This document shows, one piece after another, positions 1-7,446 of a DNA stretch of 9,599 nucleotides (its first letter is position 1; every line of letters begins with the position of its first letter). The notes beneath the pieces are model-generated. The model saw only the letters and a program-made list of their open reading frames with translations, did not search any database and was not told the origin of the DNA. A program made the translations under genes and the position numbers. Location: assembly GCA_028819835.1 (NCBI GenBank), contig JAPPKR010000054.1:1-9599 (forward strand). Reading direction: 5' to 3'. This DNA comes from a bacterium. Lineage in GTDB: Bacteria; Actinomycetota; Acidimicrobiia; UBA5794; ZC4RG35.

Positions 1-38
1 CTATCTACTAGGTTTGACCACCCCTACTCTCGCCACTT

Positions 39-65
39 TGGTATATAATTCCCTTTAGATAAGAT
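39..65 (+). promoter_or_regulatory. Candidate promoter -10 region(s) in the AT-rich leader of the mcrBC operon
   Basis: The first 111 bases contain no gene and are clearly more AT-rich than the rest of the window. A perfect TATAAT lies at 44-49. An overlapping TATATA at 42-47 is preceded by TG at 39-40, which fits an extended -10 element. A second possible -10, TAAGAT at 60-65, has a TTGGTA-like -35 at 38-43 with a 16-base spacer. A TTGACC at 14-19 resembles a -35 but sits 22-24 bases from the TATAAT-type boxes, which is too far for a standard sigma-70-type promoter. The start site cannot be decided from sequence, but this is the obvious place for transcription of the restriction module to begin. 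No operator repeat was recognised. Confidence 0.35.
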
Positions 66-97
66 GAGACGAACCATTGGACTAGAAAACAATATAT

Positions 98-104
98 GAG
101 GAGA
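98..104 (+). promoter_or_regulatory. Ribosome binding site of the McrB-like gene (fixes the GTG start)
   Basis: GAGGAGA at 98-104 is a strong Shine-Dalgarno match, 7 bases before the GTG at 112. An in-frame TGA at 97-99 closes the frame just upstream, so GTG 112 is the first possible start. The good SD supports it. Confidence 0.75.
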
Positions 105-111
105 AACAACA

Positions 112-2502
112 GTGGGCAGTAGAAGTACCGGGGAGGGCGCTGAGAATGTCTACGCCGCAGCGGAACTCTGGGTAGAAAGGGCATTGAGCACCGATGACTC
201 CCTTTTCACACCGGGCGACCACATCTGGAACAAAGAAACATTGGAAACCCTCAGGAGACATTTCATCAATATGCCTGCCGTCCCCGGAGCCAGATTCGAT
301 CAAAACCTGAAGAGGCAACTCAAGGGTAGCCCACCAGAGGTCTATCAACTAATGGCAGAGGTGCTCTATCTCCACCTCTTGTTCATCTGGGAGGGCAAGA
401 TGAAGGGTGCCACGAAAAAGAAGCGGATCGATCAAATACTAAGGTGGTCAGGCCGACCCGTGACCATTCCTGGCAATTTGGTCGACGGGCTGACCCCTGG
501 CATAGGCAACCCCGGGGTGGCCTTCCTCGCCCACCGCCATGTCCAGATCGGATACCTCATCGACTTCGCAAATCGTTGGAAGGAAACACCTCCCGACGAG
601 CGCGATCAGTCGCTGATAGACCCGTGGACCTTCAAGCGGTCACTGCACTTCGAGCCTACCACACCGTGGCTCACACACGCCGAAGCCATCTATAGCCTGC
701 AGCGGGAAGCCCTGCTCCATCTCGTCTACCCCAAAACCTTCGAAAAGGTCATCAGCACGACGCACAAGAGTCAAATCGTGGATGCGTTTGCACACATGGT
801 GATTGAACCGACAGAGGACATTGACCGAAGAATCCAACAGGTTCGGGTCCGTCTCGAAGCCGAATATGGTAAAGGCCTTGACTTCTACGACGACCCGATC
901 AACTCGATGTGGGATCCAGTCGAAAACCAAAAGGCCTGGGATCGGTTCGTGAACCGCGCCCGTGCCTTTGTTGAGGCAGGAGTTGTCGATAGCGAGGAAA
1001 ACGACTACAAGGTCGCCAGCAGCAAGAAGCTTGCCGAGACCCGCCGGGCGGTCCTTGCTAACACTGACGACTGGGTTGAGGTGCTGGCCAAGAGTTTGCC
1101 CGACAATCCTCTTGGATGGCGATCAAAGCTGAACCTTCTCAACTGGGTTGAACGTTCCAAGGCGGACGCTTTGAAGGCGCTCCAAGCAATCTGGACACAG
1201 GAACCCTCCTCGGTTGGCAAACGGATCAGGAACTTTAGTGAACTATTCCCCACTTCGGAGGTCAGCGGCACCGGAACAAGGATGCGATACATGTCCGTAC
1301 TCCTAATGGGGGTAGATGTCCACAAGTACCCGCCATTCCAGACCACCACATTCCAAGAAGCCTACGATAACGTTGGATTTCAGCGCCCGGACCAGGGCGC
1401 GGACGAAGCTGCGTTGTACGAGCATTCCCTTGGTTTCCTTGACTGCTTTATCGAGGAAGCCTTTGAGCGTGGGTTGGAATTGCGACACCGGCTCGATGCC
1501 CAGTCGCTGGTTTGGATGATCCTTAACATGGACCCGCCCATCCAAAATGGCCAGCCCATCGATCCGCCAGCTGGCACCATCACACCCGAACCGCCCCGCC
1601 TTGAAGATGTGGCGGCGGAATTACTTCTGCCTGTTGCCTTCTTGGAGGAGATTGAGACATTGCTCAAAGAGAAGAGACAGGTCGTCTTCCAGGGTCCGCC
1701 CGGGACCGGCAAGACCTATGTTGCGCAAAAGCTTGCCGAACATCTCGCTGGATCGAAAGATCGGGTCACCCTCGTACAGTTTCACCCCTCCTACGCATAC
1801 GAGGACTTCGTTCAGGGCTACCGTCCCTCACTGTCGAAGGAACAACCAGGATTCGAACTGAAGGACGGCCCGCTTTTGCAGGCTGCCCGGCGTGCAAAAG
1901 AAGACTCCGACGGCGATCACTATTTGGTTATAGACGAGATCAACCGCGGCAACCTCGCCAAGGTGTTCGGAGAGTTGTACTTCCTGCTCGAATACCGGAA
2001 CAAGAGTATGCACCTGCAGTATCAGGCCGACAGGGAGTTCTCGCTGCCCAAGAACCTCTACATCATCGGGACTATGAACACCGCCGACCGGTCGATCGCG
2101 TTGGTGGATCTGGCGCTGCGGAGGCGATTCTATTTCGTGGAGTTCCATCCTGACGATGAGCCCATCAAGAGCCTCCTCCGTAAGTGGATGCAGGCGAATG
2201 CGCCAGACATGGACTGGGTTGCTGACGTTATCAAACTGGCCAATAGAAAACTCGAGGACGATCGACATGTTGCCATCGGTCCCAGTTACTTCATGGGAAC
2301 GGATGAAGAAGGAAATGCCGTAGTCACCGATGAGACCTCGGTGCACCGCATCTGGAAGCACAGTGTCCTCCCCTATATCGAGGAGCATCTGTTTGGGAGC
2401 GGCGACGACATGGGCGAATGGAAACTTGACAACCTGAGGAAACAGGCAGAGGCCCAGGCGCAAGGAAGAGGGAGCCAAGAAGAGAACACCAACCAAGCCT
2501 GA
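112..2502 (+). CDS. mcrB: McrB-like AAA+ ATPase/GTPase with a long N-terminal module (Type IV restriction)
   Basis: This is the motor subunit of a McrBC-type modification-dependent restriction system. In E. coli, McrB is a hexameric GTPase that binds methylated DNA, and McrC stimulates it. The AAA+ domain is C-terminal. It shows Walker A GPPGTGKT at residues 528-535, Walker B VIDEINRGN at 606-614, the McrB-family MNTADRS at 655-661 (its NTAD is the element historically linked to GTP use), and an arginine-rich ALRRRF at 668-673. A proline-rich linker at about 474-496 separates it from a large N-terminal region. That region has no DNA-binding or modified-base-reading domain I can name. It does carry segments I associate with other long McrB-type proteins: HLVYPKTFEKVIS at 203-215, GTGTRMR at 386-392 with YPPF at 406-409, and RGLELRHRLDAQSLVW at 453-468. 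At 796 residues it is far longer than E. coli McrB (about 460). The start is GTG with a strong SD. Its stop overlaps the mcrC start by one base. The motor assignment is firm; target specificity is unknown. Confidence 0.9.
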   Translation: MGSRSTGEGAENVYAAAELWVERALSTDDSLFTPGDHIWNKETLETLRRHFINMPAVPGARFDQNLKRQLKGSPPEVYQLMAEVLYLHLLFIWEGKMKGATKKKRIDQILRWSGRPVTIPGNLVDGLTPGIGNPGVAFLAHRHVQIGYLIDFANRWKETPPDERDQSLIDPWTFKRSLHFEPTTPWLTHAEAIYSLQREALLHLVYPKTFEKVISTTHKSQIVDAFAHMVIEPTEDIDRRIQQVRVRLEAEYGKGLDFYDDPINSMWDPVENQKAWDRFVNRARAFVEAGVVDSEENDYKVASSKKLAETRRAVLANTDDWVEVLAKSLPDNPLGWRSKLNLLNWVERSKADALKALQAIWTQEPSSVGKRIRNFSELFPTSEVSGTGTRMRYMSVLLMGVDVHKYPPFQTTTFQEAYDNVGFQRPDQGADEAALYEHSLGFLDCFIEEAFERGLELRHRLDAQSLVWMILNMDPPIQNGQPIDPPAGTITPEPPRLEDVAAELLLPVAFLEEIETLLKEKRQVVFQGPPGTGKTYVAQKLAEHLAGSKDRVTLVQFHPSYAYEDFVQGYRPSLSKEQPGFELKDGPLLQAARRAKEDSDGDHYLVIDEINRGNLAKVFGELYFLLEYRNKSMHLQYQADREFSLPKNLYIIGTMNTADRSIALVDLALRRRFYFVEFHPDDEPIKSLLRKWMQANAPDMDWVADVIKLANRKLEDDRHVAIGPSYFMGTDEEGNAVVTDETSVHRIWKHSVLPYIEEHLFGSGDDMGEWKLDNLRKQAEAQAQGRGSQEENTNQA

Positions 2503-3722
2503 TGCGTCGAATCCACCTACAAGAACACAAACGCAGCCCAGATCCCATTCGCCTCTCTGCCAACGAACGCCAACTCCTCCGAGATGCCTCGCTCTCGGTC
2601 TACGTTGACCCTGCCGAAAGGGACGGTGAGTATTACCTGACACCGGGTTCGACCGTTGGCGCCGTCGAAGTGGGCGACCTGTCGGTACTCATCGAGCCCA
2701 AAGTCGGAATTCCTCAACTGCTTTCTCTGGCCTGCTATGCCATGGGGAAGGTTAAACATCAAGATCTGCGGATGTTCGACTTTAAAGCAGACGAAGCTCT
2801 ACCCGACATGCTGGCATGTGCCCTGGCAGCCGCGGCTCGTCGGGCCTTTCGGAGGGGTCTCCTCCACGGATATCGCACCGAGGAGGAGTCGCTCTACGGA
2901 ATACGGGGGCGCATCCGCTTCGAGGATCAACTCCGCCGTCGTTTCGCGATCGCCATGCCAGCCGAGGTGCGTTACGACGAATTCACCAATGACATCCTCG
3001 CCAATCAATTGGTGAAGGCAGCAGTGGTACGGCTTGGAGAGATGCAACTTCGCTCGCAGGAGGCACGCCGCGGTCTGGGATGGGTTGGAGGGATGATGGC
3101 AGACGTGTCGTGGGTCGAGTTTCCGCCCCGCAAGGTACCCGAGGTCATCTTTGATCGGCTGAATGAGCACTACAGGCTGGTGGTCGAGTTAGCGCGGCTC
3201 ATCCTGCGGCACAGTGCCTTCCAAGCCGAGCGCGGCAAGGTGCGGGCCTCCGGGTTCCTAGTGGATATGAACAGCCTCTTCCAGGAGTTCCTGACCCAGG
3301 CGCTACGGGATACATTGGGCGTCTCCCGCCGTGTGCTGCGCTCGGAGAGTCAAATCCCCTTCGATAAGGACAAGAAACTGCGACTCCAGCCCGACTTCTC
3401 ATGGTGGGACGGCAGTGTTTGCACGTTCGTCGGCGACGCGAAGTACAAAAATGTCGAAGGTAAGAAAAACGTTCCTGCTGGGGATCTCTACCAATTGCTC
3501 GCTTACGCGACTGCGCTTGACTTGCCGGGAGGCCTGCTCATCTACGCCAAAGGAGAGGCTGAGGAGAACGAGTATGCCGTCCGGCATGCTGGCAAGCGGC
3601 TAAAAGTGGCGTCGCTCGACCTGTCCTGCCCATTTGAGGAGATCCTCGTTCAGGTCAAGGGTCTGGCTGACCAGATAACCGACTTACGTAATGAGGCAAG
3701 GCTGCCACGCGCCGCCGCCTGA
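2502..3722 (+). CDS. mcrC: McrC-like PD-(D/E)xK nuclease subunit
   Basis: This is the nuclease partner of the upstream McrB-like motor. In known McrBC systems, McrC docks on the McrB hexamer, stimulates its nucleotide hydrolysis and cuts DNA after translocation. The N-terminal part (about 1-150) has McrC-family features: VGDLSVLIEPKVG at 57-69 and LYGIRGRIRF at 131-140. The C-terminal nuclease domain shows FLVDMNSLFQEFL at 252-264, the catalytic Asp298 in QPDF, and D312-A-K314 in GDAKYK. A QxxxY element follows (Q331 to Y335), as in many PD-(D/E)xK enzymes. The D...DxK spacing resembles E. coli McrC (D244, D257, K259). All catalytic residues are present, so the enzyme should be active. At 406 residues it is somewhat longer than E. 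coli McrC (about 350). The ATG overlaps the mcrB stop in TGATG and has no strong SD of its own, so expression is probably translationally coupled. That coupling would keep motor and nuclease amounts linked. Confidence 0.93.
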   Translation: MRRIHLQEHKRSPDPIRLSANERQLLRDASLSVYVDPAERDGEYYLTPGSTVGAVEVGDLSVLIEPKVGIPQLLSLACYAMGKVKHQDLRMFDFKADEALPDMLACALAAAARRAFRRGLLHGYRTEEESLYGIRGRIRFEDQLRRRFAIAMPAEVRYDEFTNDILANQLVKAAVVRLGEMQLRSQEARRGLGWVGGMMADVSWVEFPPRKVPEVIFDRLNEHYRLVVELARLILRHSAFQAERGKVRASGFLVDMNSLFQEFLTQALRDTLGVSRRVLRSESQIPFDKDKKLRLQPDFSWWDGSVCTFVGDAKYKNVEGKKNVPAGDLYQLLAYATALDLPGGLLIYAKGEAEENEYAVRHAGKRLKVASLDLSCPFEEILVQVKGLADQITDLRNEARLPRAAA

Positions 3723-3765
3723 CTAGAAGGTTTCAACAAGGTCGAGTATGAGGCGAAGTAGCGAA

Positions 3766-3784
3766 GCGCTGGGTCACCCGGCGC
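3766..3784. terminator. GC-rich hairpin between convergent operons, possible terminator
   Basis: An 8-base-pair inverted repeat (GCGCTGGG at 3766-3773 with CCCGGCGC at 3777-3784, one G.U pair on one strand, TCA loop) fills the 64-base gap between the converging mcrC and OppD-type genes. It begins two bases past the OppD-type stop codon and 43 bases past the mcrC stop. Neither side has a good U-tract. It could end transcription weakly in either direction or stabilise 3' ends, but it is not a textbook intrinsic terminator. Confidence 0.4.
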
Positions 3785-3786
3785 GT

Positions 3787-4776
3787 TCACCGATTGCCCA
3801 GGTGAAGCGGTGCGCCCTCGGGCTGGATGCAACGGAACCCCTGATCCTGGCGCGTCTCCGTCCACGCAACATCGGACTGTGAGCAGGCATCCACCGCGTG
3901 GGGGCATCGGGAGGCGAACCGGCATCCTTTGAATCCGGGCGTCACCCGGGGCGGCGTCCCCTCGATTCCCACCAACGTAGCCCTCTTCGCCCACATAGGC
4001 ACCGATCGGAGCAACCCGAGCGTATAGGGATGGCTGGGAGAGGCTATCACTGACGCCGTGGGGCCTTCCTCCACGATTTCCCCACCGTACATCACCGCCA
4101 TCCGGGTGCAAACTTCTGCGGCCAGCAGCAGATCGTGGGTGACATAGATCAGCGAATGTCCCATGTCGGTGGCCAGTTCCCTTACCAACTCCATCACCTC
4201 CGCCTGGGTGGTGACGTCAAGCGCCGAGGTTGACTCGTCGGCGATCACGATCTCGGGTTCGGAGACGATGGCAATGGCGATGGCGGCTCGCTGGCGCATC
4301 CCACCCGACAGTTGGTGGGGGTAGGACCTCAGCACCCGCTTGGGATCGTGGAATCCCATCCGGGAGATGACCTCTTCAATTCTCCGTTGATGAGCGGCGG
4401 CCCCTTGGTCCGACCGGTTGACTCGCAGCACCTGTCTCATCTGTGTCTTGATCTTCAGCAGTGGATTGAGCGAACTGGAGGCGTTCTGGAACACCATCCC
4501 CACATGCCGTCCCCGGAGACGATCCAGATGGTTCTTTCCGTCCCCGAGCACCTGCTCACCTTGAAAGGAGATTGACCCCTCGGCAAGGCGGACGTTGCGT
4601 TCGGTGAGCCCCAGCAAGCTTCGAACGGCGGTGGTCTTACCGCTTCCCGATTCCCCTATCAGCCCGATCACGTCCCCGGGATATATGTCCAGATCGAACC
4701 TGTCCACGGCCACGATGGTCCCGACCGAACTGGTGGCCTCCACCCTAAGGGATCGAACGCTCAGCAGAGGATCCAT
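3787..4776 (-). CDS. Peptide-type ABC transporter ATP-binding protein, OppD/DppD type
   Basis: This is one of two ATPases powering an Opp/Dpp-family importer at the inner face of the membrane. Numbered from ATG 4776 (329 residues), it has Walker A GESGSGKT at 41-48, Q-loop Gln97, signature LSGGMRQR at 156-163, Walker B ending in D180-E181, and H-loop His214. The SPSHPYTLGLL segment at 247-256 is typical of peptide/nickel importer ATPases. The C-terminal extension carries four cysteines (C285, C291, C298, C316) in the C-x5-C-x6-C-x17-C pattern of OppD/DppD proteins, where it has been linked to an iron-sulfur cluster. An in-frame ATG at 4854 would add 26 residues unlike the family and lie deep inside the upstream permease gene. 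I therefore prefer ATG 4776, four bases after that permease's stop. It has no strong SD, consistent with coupled translation. It is the last gene of the operon. The substrate is not predictable. Confidence 0.92.
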   Translation of the reverse strand: MDPLLSVRSLRVEATSSVGTIVAVDRFDLDIYPGDVIGLIGESGSGKTTAVRSLLGLTERNVRLAEGSISFQGEQVLGDGKNHLDRLRGRHVGMVFQNASSSLNPLLKIKTQMRQVLRVNRSDQGAAAHQRRIEEVISRMGFHDPKRVLRSYPHQLSGGMRQRAAIAIAIVSEPEIVIADESTSALDVTTQAEVMELVRELATDMGHSLIYVTHDLLLAAEVCTRMAVMYGGEIVEEGPTASVIASPSHPYTLGLLRSVPMWAKRATLVGIEGTPPRVTPGFKGCRFASRCPHAVDACSQSDVAWTETRQDQGFRCIQPEGAPLHLGNR

Positions 4777-4780
4777 GGCA

Positions 4781-5674
4781 CTACAGATAGGTCCGCTTGC
4801 GCGGGTCGTATCGGGCGCGCAACGCATCCCCCAGCAGGTTGATGGACATGACAACGAAAGTGATGGCGATTCCAGGGAAAGTAACCACCCACCAAGCGTC
4901 CTGGATGAACTCTCGGCCGCCGGCCAGCATCCCGCCCCAACTTATGTCGGGGGGAACTACCCCCAGTCCCAGGAAACTGAGGGCGCTCTCGGCCAGGATC
5001 ATGGTTCCGACCTCCAGGGTGGCCAGCACCAAGACAGTGCCACCGATGTTGGGGAAGATGTGGTGGATAATGATCCTTATGGGCGAGGCGCCCGCCGCCC
5101 GCAACCCCAGGATGAAGGGCCGCTCCCGAAGAGACAGAGCCTCTGCCCGGATCACCCTGGCATACTGTGCCCAACTGATAATGGCCAGCACCGCCACCAG
5201 CACCACCAGGGAACGTCCCCGGCTGACGATGATGGCAATGGCCAGAAGGATGAAGGGAAGGGCCAGTTGAGCGTCCACCACCCGGGAGATGATGGTGTCG
5301 ATCCAGCCTCGGCGGTATCCGGCGATCATTCCCAGAAGCGTTCCGAACACGGAGCCCACCAGCACCGCGGCAATGGCGATCACGAACGTCAGGCGGCCCC
5401 CGTAGATGACGCGGGCCAGCAGATCCCGACCCAACTGGTCGGTGCCCAGCGGGTGTTCCCATGTTCCTCCCTCCAAGAAGATGGGCGGTAGCAGCCGTGC
5501 CCGCAGGTCCTGCAAACCCGGATCGGCCAGGGGCAAAAGAGGAGCGGCCACCACCAGCAGGCCCAACAGCAGAAGGGGTAGTCCCATGAGCCAAAGCGCC
5601 CTGTTGCCGGACCGGCGAATGCTCCATGTTCCGACCTCGGAGACCTCGGCGGAACGGACTCTTCGCAGCATCAC
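4781..5674 (-). CDS. Peptide-type ABC transporter permease, OppC/DppC type
   Basis: This is an inner-membrane permease subunit of the same importer. The 297 residues start with a cytoplasmic N-terminus and a first membrane helix at about 29-50. An extracytoplasmic segment follows, with the OppC-family HPLGTDQLGRDLLARVIYG at 75-92, then further hydrophobic helices at about 96-120, 136-166, 210-236 and 262-284. The EAA coupling loop that contacts the ATPases is GLRAAGASPIRIIIHHIFPN at 190-209. LSFLGLGVVPPDISWGGML at 232-250 is another strong family marker. The start is ambiguous. GTG 5674 overlaps the preceding gene by four bases (GTGA), and a GGGAG lies 8 bases before it. ATG 5671, the next codon, would give a TGATG junction. 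The difference is one residue. Confidence 0.92.
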   Translation of the reverse strand: MMLRRVRSAEVSEVGTWSIRRSGNRALWLMGLPLLLLGLLVVAAPLLPLADPGLQDLRARLLPPIFLEGGTWEHPLGTDQLGRDLLARVIYGGRLTFVIAIAAVLVGSVFGTLLGMIAGYRRGWIDTIISRVVDAQLALPFILLAIAIIVSRGRSLVVLVAVLAIISWAQYARVIRAEALSLRERPFILGLRAAGASPIRIIIHHIFPNIGGTVLVLATLEVGTMILAESALSFLGLGVVPPDISWGGMLAGGREFIQDAWWVVTFPGIAITFVVMSINLLGDALRARYDPRKRTYL

Positions 5675-6600
5675 GATCCCTGCTCCCGGATACGGGGATC
5701 GATAATCCCATACAGCAGATCCACTGTGAGGTTGATCACCACGAAGGTGATCGCCCCCACTATCACGATGGCCTGCACCAGAGTGAAGTCCCGGAACTGG
5801 ACGGCCTGGGTGGCCAGAGTGCCGAGCCCGGGCCAGGCGAACACGAATTCCACGGTGACGGCGCCTGACAGGAGCGTGCCGGCTTGAAGTCCCATGATGG
5901 TCACCACCGGCAGGGCGGCGTTGCGGATGGCGTGAGTGAACACCACCGTGCGTTCCTTGAGTCCCCGGGCCCGGGCGGAGGTGATGTAGGTCTCCTCAAG
6001 CACCTCACTCAGGCTGGACCGCGTCAAGCGGGCGATCCGTGCCATGGGGAGCACCGACAGAGTCACCGCCGGCAGCACCAGATGCTGCCAGGTCCCCGAC
6101 TGTCCCGCCGGCAGCCATCCCCAAGCCACGGCAAACAGGAGAATGAACATCAGGCCCAACCAAAAGAGAGGGATGGACTGACCGAACAATGCCACGAACA
6201 CAGAAATCCGGTCCCATGCCCTTCCCTCCTTGAGCGCCGCCACAATCCCCAGGGGAAGGCCGATCAGGGTGGCTATCAGCATCCCCGCCACTGTCAGCTG
6301 AATGGTGGCTGGAAAGCGCCCCAGGATCAACTCCCAGTTGGAACGGCTGTACCGCAATGAGTCTCCCAGGTCGAAGGTTGCCAGCTGTCCCAGGTAGTTC
6401 CCGAACTGGACAGGCAGCGGCTTGTCCAACCCCAGTTCTATCTGCTTCTCCAGCACCTGCTCCTCGGTGGCGAACTCCCCGAGGATGTTCCGGGCCGGAT
6501 CACCGGCGGTCCGCGCCAGGAAGAAGGCCAGACTGAGGGCGATGAGCAGGGTGATCACCGCTCCAACCAACTTGGGCGCCATAAATCGCACAAAGGTCAT
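5671..6600 (-). CDS. Peptide-type ABC transporter permease, OppB/DppB type
   Basis: This is the second inner-membrane permease of the importer and pairs with the OppC-type subunit. The 309 residues show a first helix at about 11-30. An extracytoplasmic region follows that includes LGLDKPLPVQFGNYL at 56-70 and FDLGDSLRYSR at 76-86, both typical of the OppB N-terminal domain. Further helices lie at about 99-123, 133-160, 176-190, 229-251 and 277-300. The EAA coupling loop spans about 205-233 (YITSARARGLKERTVVFTHA at 205-224). VEFVFAWPGLG at 250-260 and the C-terminal YGIIDPRIR at 297-305 are strong OppB markers. Its ATG overlaps the stop of the upstream ATPase gene in ATGA, and an AAGGG-like SD lies rather far upstream, so translation is probably coupled. 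Full length; no missing elements seen. Confidence 0.93.
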   Translation of the reverse strand: MTFVRFMAPKLVGAVITLLIALSLAFFLARTAGDPARNILGEFATEEQVLEKQIELGLDKPLPVQFGNYLGQLATFDLGDSLRYSRSNWELILGRFPATIQLTVAGMLIATLIGLPLGIVAALKEGRAWDRISVFVALFGQSIPLFWLGLMFILLFAVAWGWLPAGQSGTWQHLVLPAVTLSVLPMARIARLTRSSLSEVLEETYITSARARGLKERTVVFTHAIRNAALPVVTIMGLQAGTLLSGAVTVEFVFAWPGLGTLATQAVQFRDFTLVQAIVIVGAITFVVINLTVDLLYGIIDPRIREQGS

Positions 6601-7433
6601 GGCGAGTCCGGCCCTTCTCTCCGGCCGTTCGGGCTGTCGAGGGCCGACCGATCCCAGTCCTTGCCGGGAATGGCGGCTATCAGTTGACGGGTGTACGGAT
6701 GCGTCGGCGAGGCCAGCAAGGCCTCGGTCTGCCCCTCCTCGACGACCCTGCCGTCCTTCATGACATACACCCGGTCACAGAGATTGCGGACCACGCTCAG
6801 GTCATGGCTGATGAGGAGCACGGAGATCTTCTCGGATTCCCGCAGTTGGAGCAGCAGGTTGAGGATCTGAGCCTGCACCGAAACATCCAGTGCCGAAGTG
6901 GGCTCGTCGGCAACCAGCAGCGACGGCCGAAGAAAAAGGGCCCGGGCTATCGAGACCCGCTGGGCCTGCCCCCCGCTCAACTCGTGAGGTAGGTGATCCA
7001 GAAGGTCTTCGGTCATGCCCACCTTGGCCAGAAGTTCGGCTTCGGTGATCCATGTGGTGCGGCCCGGATGAAGAGAACGCAATTCGGAGAGGCCCTTGCG
7101 CACGGTTTGTCGCGGATCAAGCGAACCATGGGGATCCTGGAACACCACCTGGATCCGGGACCGCAGACGCCGCATCCTGTTGCGGGGAATACCGATGATC
7201 TCCTCACCTTCCAGGCTTATCCTGCCATCGGTGATCCTGCCCAAAAGGGCAGTGGCCAAGGCCAGGGTGGTCTTGCCCGAGCCGGACTCTCCCACCAAAC
7301 CGACTATCTCACCGGCTTCGATGCAAAGGGAGACACCGTCAACTGCCACCACGTCAGGTCTCTTGCCGATACCCCGTTCCGAGAAGACCACCCGGAGGTC
7401 TTCGATTTGGAGAACCGGCGGGGAATTGGTCAT
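6597..7433 (-). CDS. Peptide-type ABC transporter ATP-binding protein, OppF/DppF type, short form
   Basis: This is the second ATPase of the importer. Its 278 residues have Walker A GESGSGKT at 48-55, Q-loop Gln99, signature LSGGQAQR at 152-159, Walker B ending in D176-E177, and H-loop His210. The SPTHPYTRQLIAAIPG segment at 242-257 is characteristic of the Opp/Dpp family. The protein stops soon after this point. It lacks the cysteine-bearing C-terminal extension present in the partner ATPase at 3787-4776 and in many OppF/DppF proteins, so it is a short variant, though all catalytic ATPase motifs are intact. The ATG lies 13 bases after the monooxygenase stop, with no strong SD. It is unusual in being the first transporter gene of the operon, ahead of both permeases, while the other ATPase is last. 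Confidence 0.92.
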   Translation of the reverse strand: MTNSPPVLQIEDLRVVFSERGIGKRPDVVAVDGVSLCIEAGEIVGLVGESGSGKTTLALATALLGRITDGRISLEGEEIIGIPRNRMRRLRSRIQVVFQDPHGSLDPRQTVRKGLSELRSLHPGRTTWITEAELLAKVGMTEDLLDHLPHELSGGQAQRVSIARALFLRPSLLVADEPTSALDVSVQAQILNLLLQLRESEKISVLLISHDLSVVRNLCDRVYVMKDGRVVEEGQTEALLASPTHPYTRQLIAAIPGKDWDRSALDSPNGRREGPDSP

Positions 7434-7446
7434 ATGCGTTCTTTGA

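Noticed and set aside
14..49. TTGACC at 14-19 paired with TATAAT at 44-49 as a standard promoter
   Set aside because: The spacer is 24 bases, well beyond the usual 16-19, so the two boxes are unlikely to act together.
96..122. Eight-codon ATG micro-ORF overlapping the McrB-like gene start
   Set aside because: It has no ribosome site of its own, and it contains the SD site of the main gene. A chance ATG in AT-rich leader DNA is the simpler reading, although a leader-peptide effect cannot be excluded.
1828..2643. 271-residue minus-strand open frame opposite the McrB AAA+ domain
   Set aside because: The plus strand here encodes Walker B and the MNTADRS motif. The antisense product has no family features and no ribosome site I could identify.
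4777..4854. Longer N-terminus for the OppD-type ATPase from an ATG at 4854
   Set aside because: The extra 26 residues are Cys/Pro/Ser-rich and unlike the family start. They would overlap the permease gene by 74 bases, while ATG 4776 gives a standard N-terminus.
4595..5491. 298-residue open frame on the plus strand
   Set aside because: It lies antisense to the OppC-type and OppD-type genes, whose family motifs are unmistakable. Its translation is rich in Pro, Gly, His and Gln with no recognisable domain, as expected for a GC-rich antisense shadow.
4761..5711. 316-residue minus-strand open frame overlapping the OppC-type permease
   Set aside because: It is an alternative frame of the permease gene with a Gly/Arg/His-rich, low-complexity product. 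The permease frame carries the membrane helices and EAA loop.
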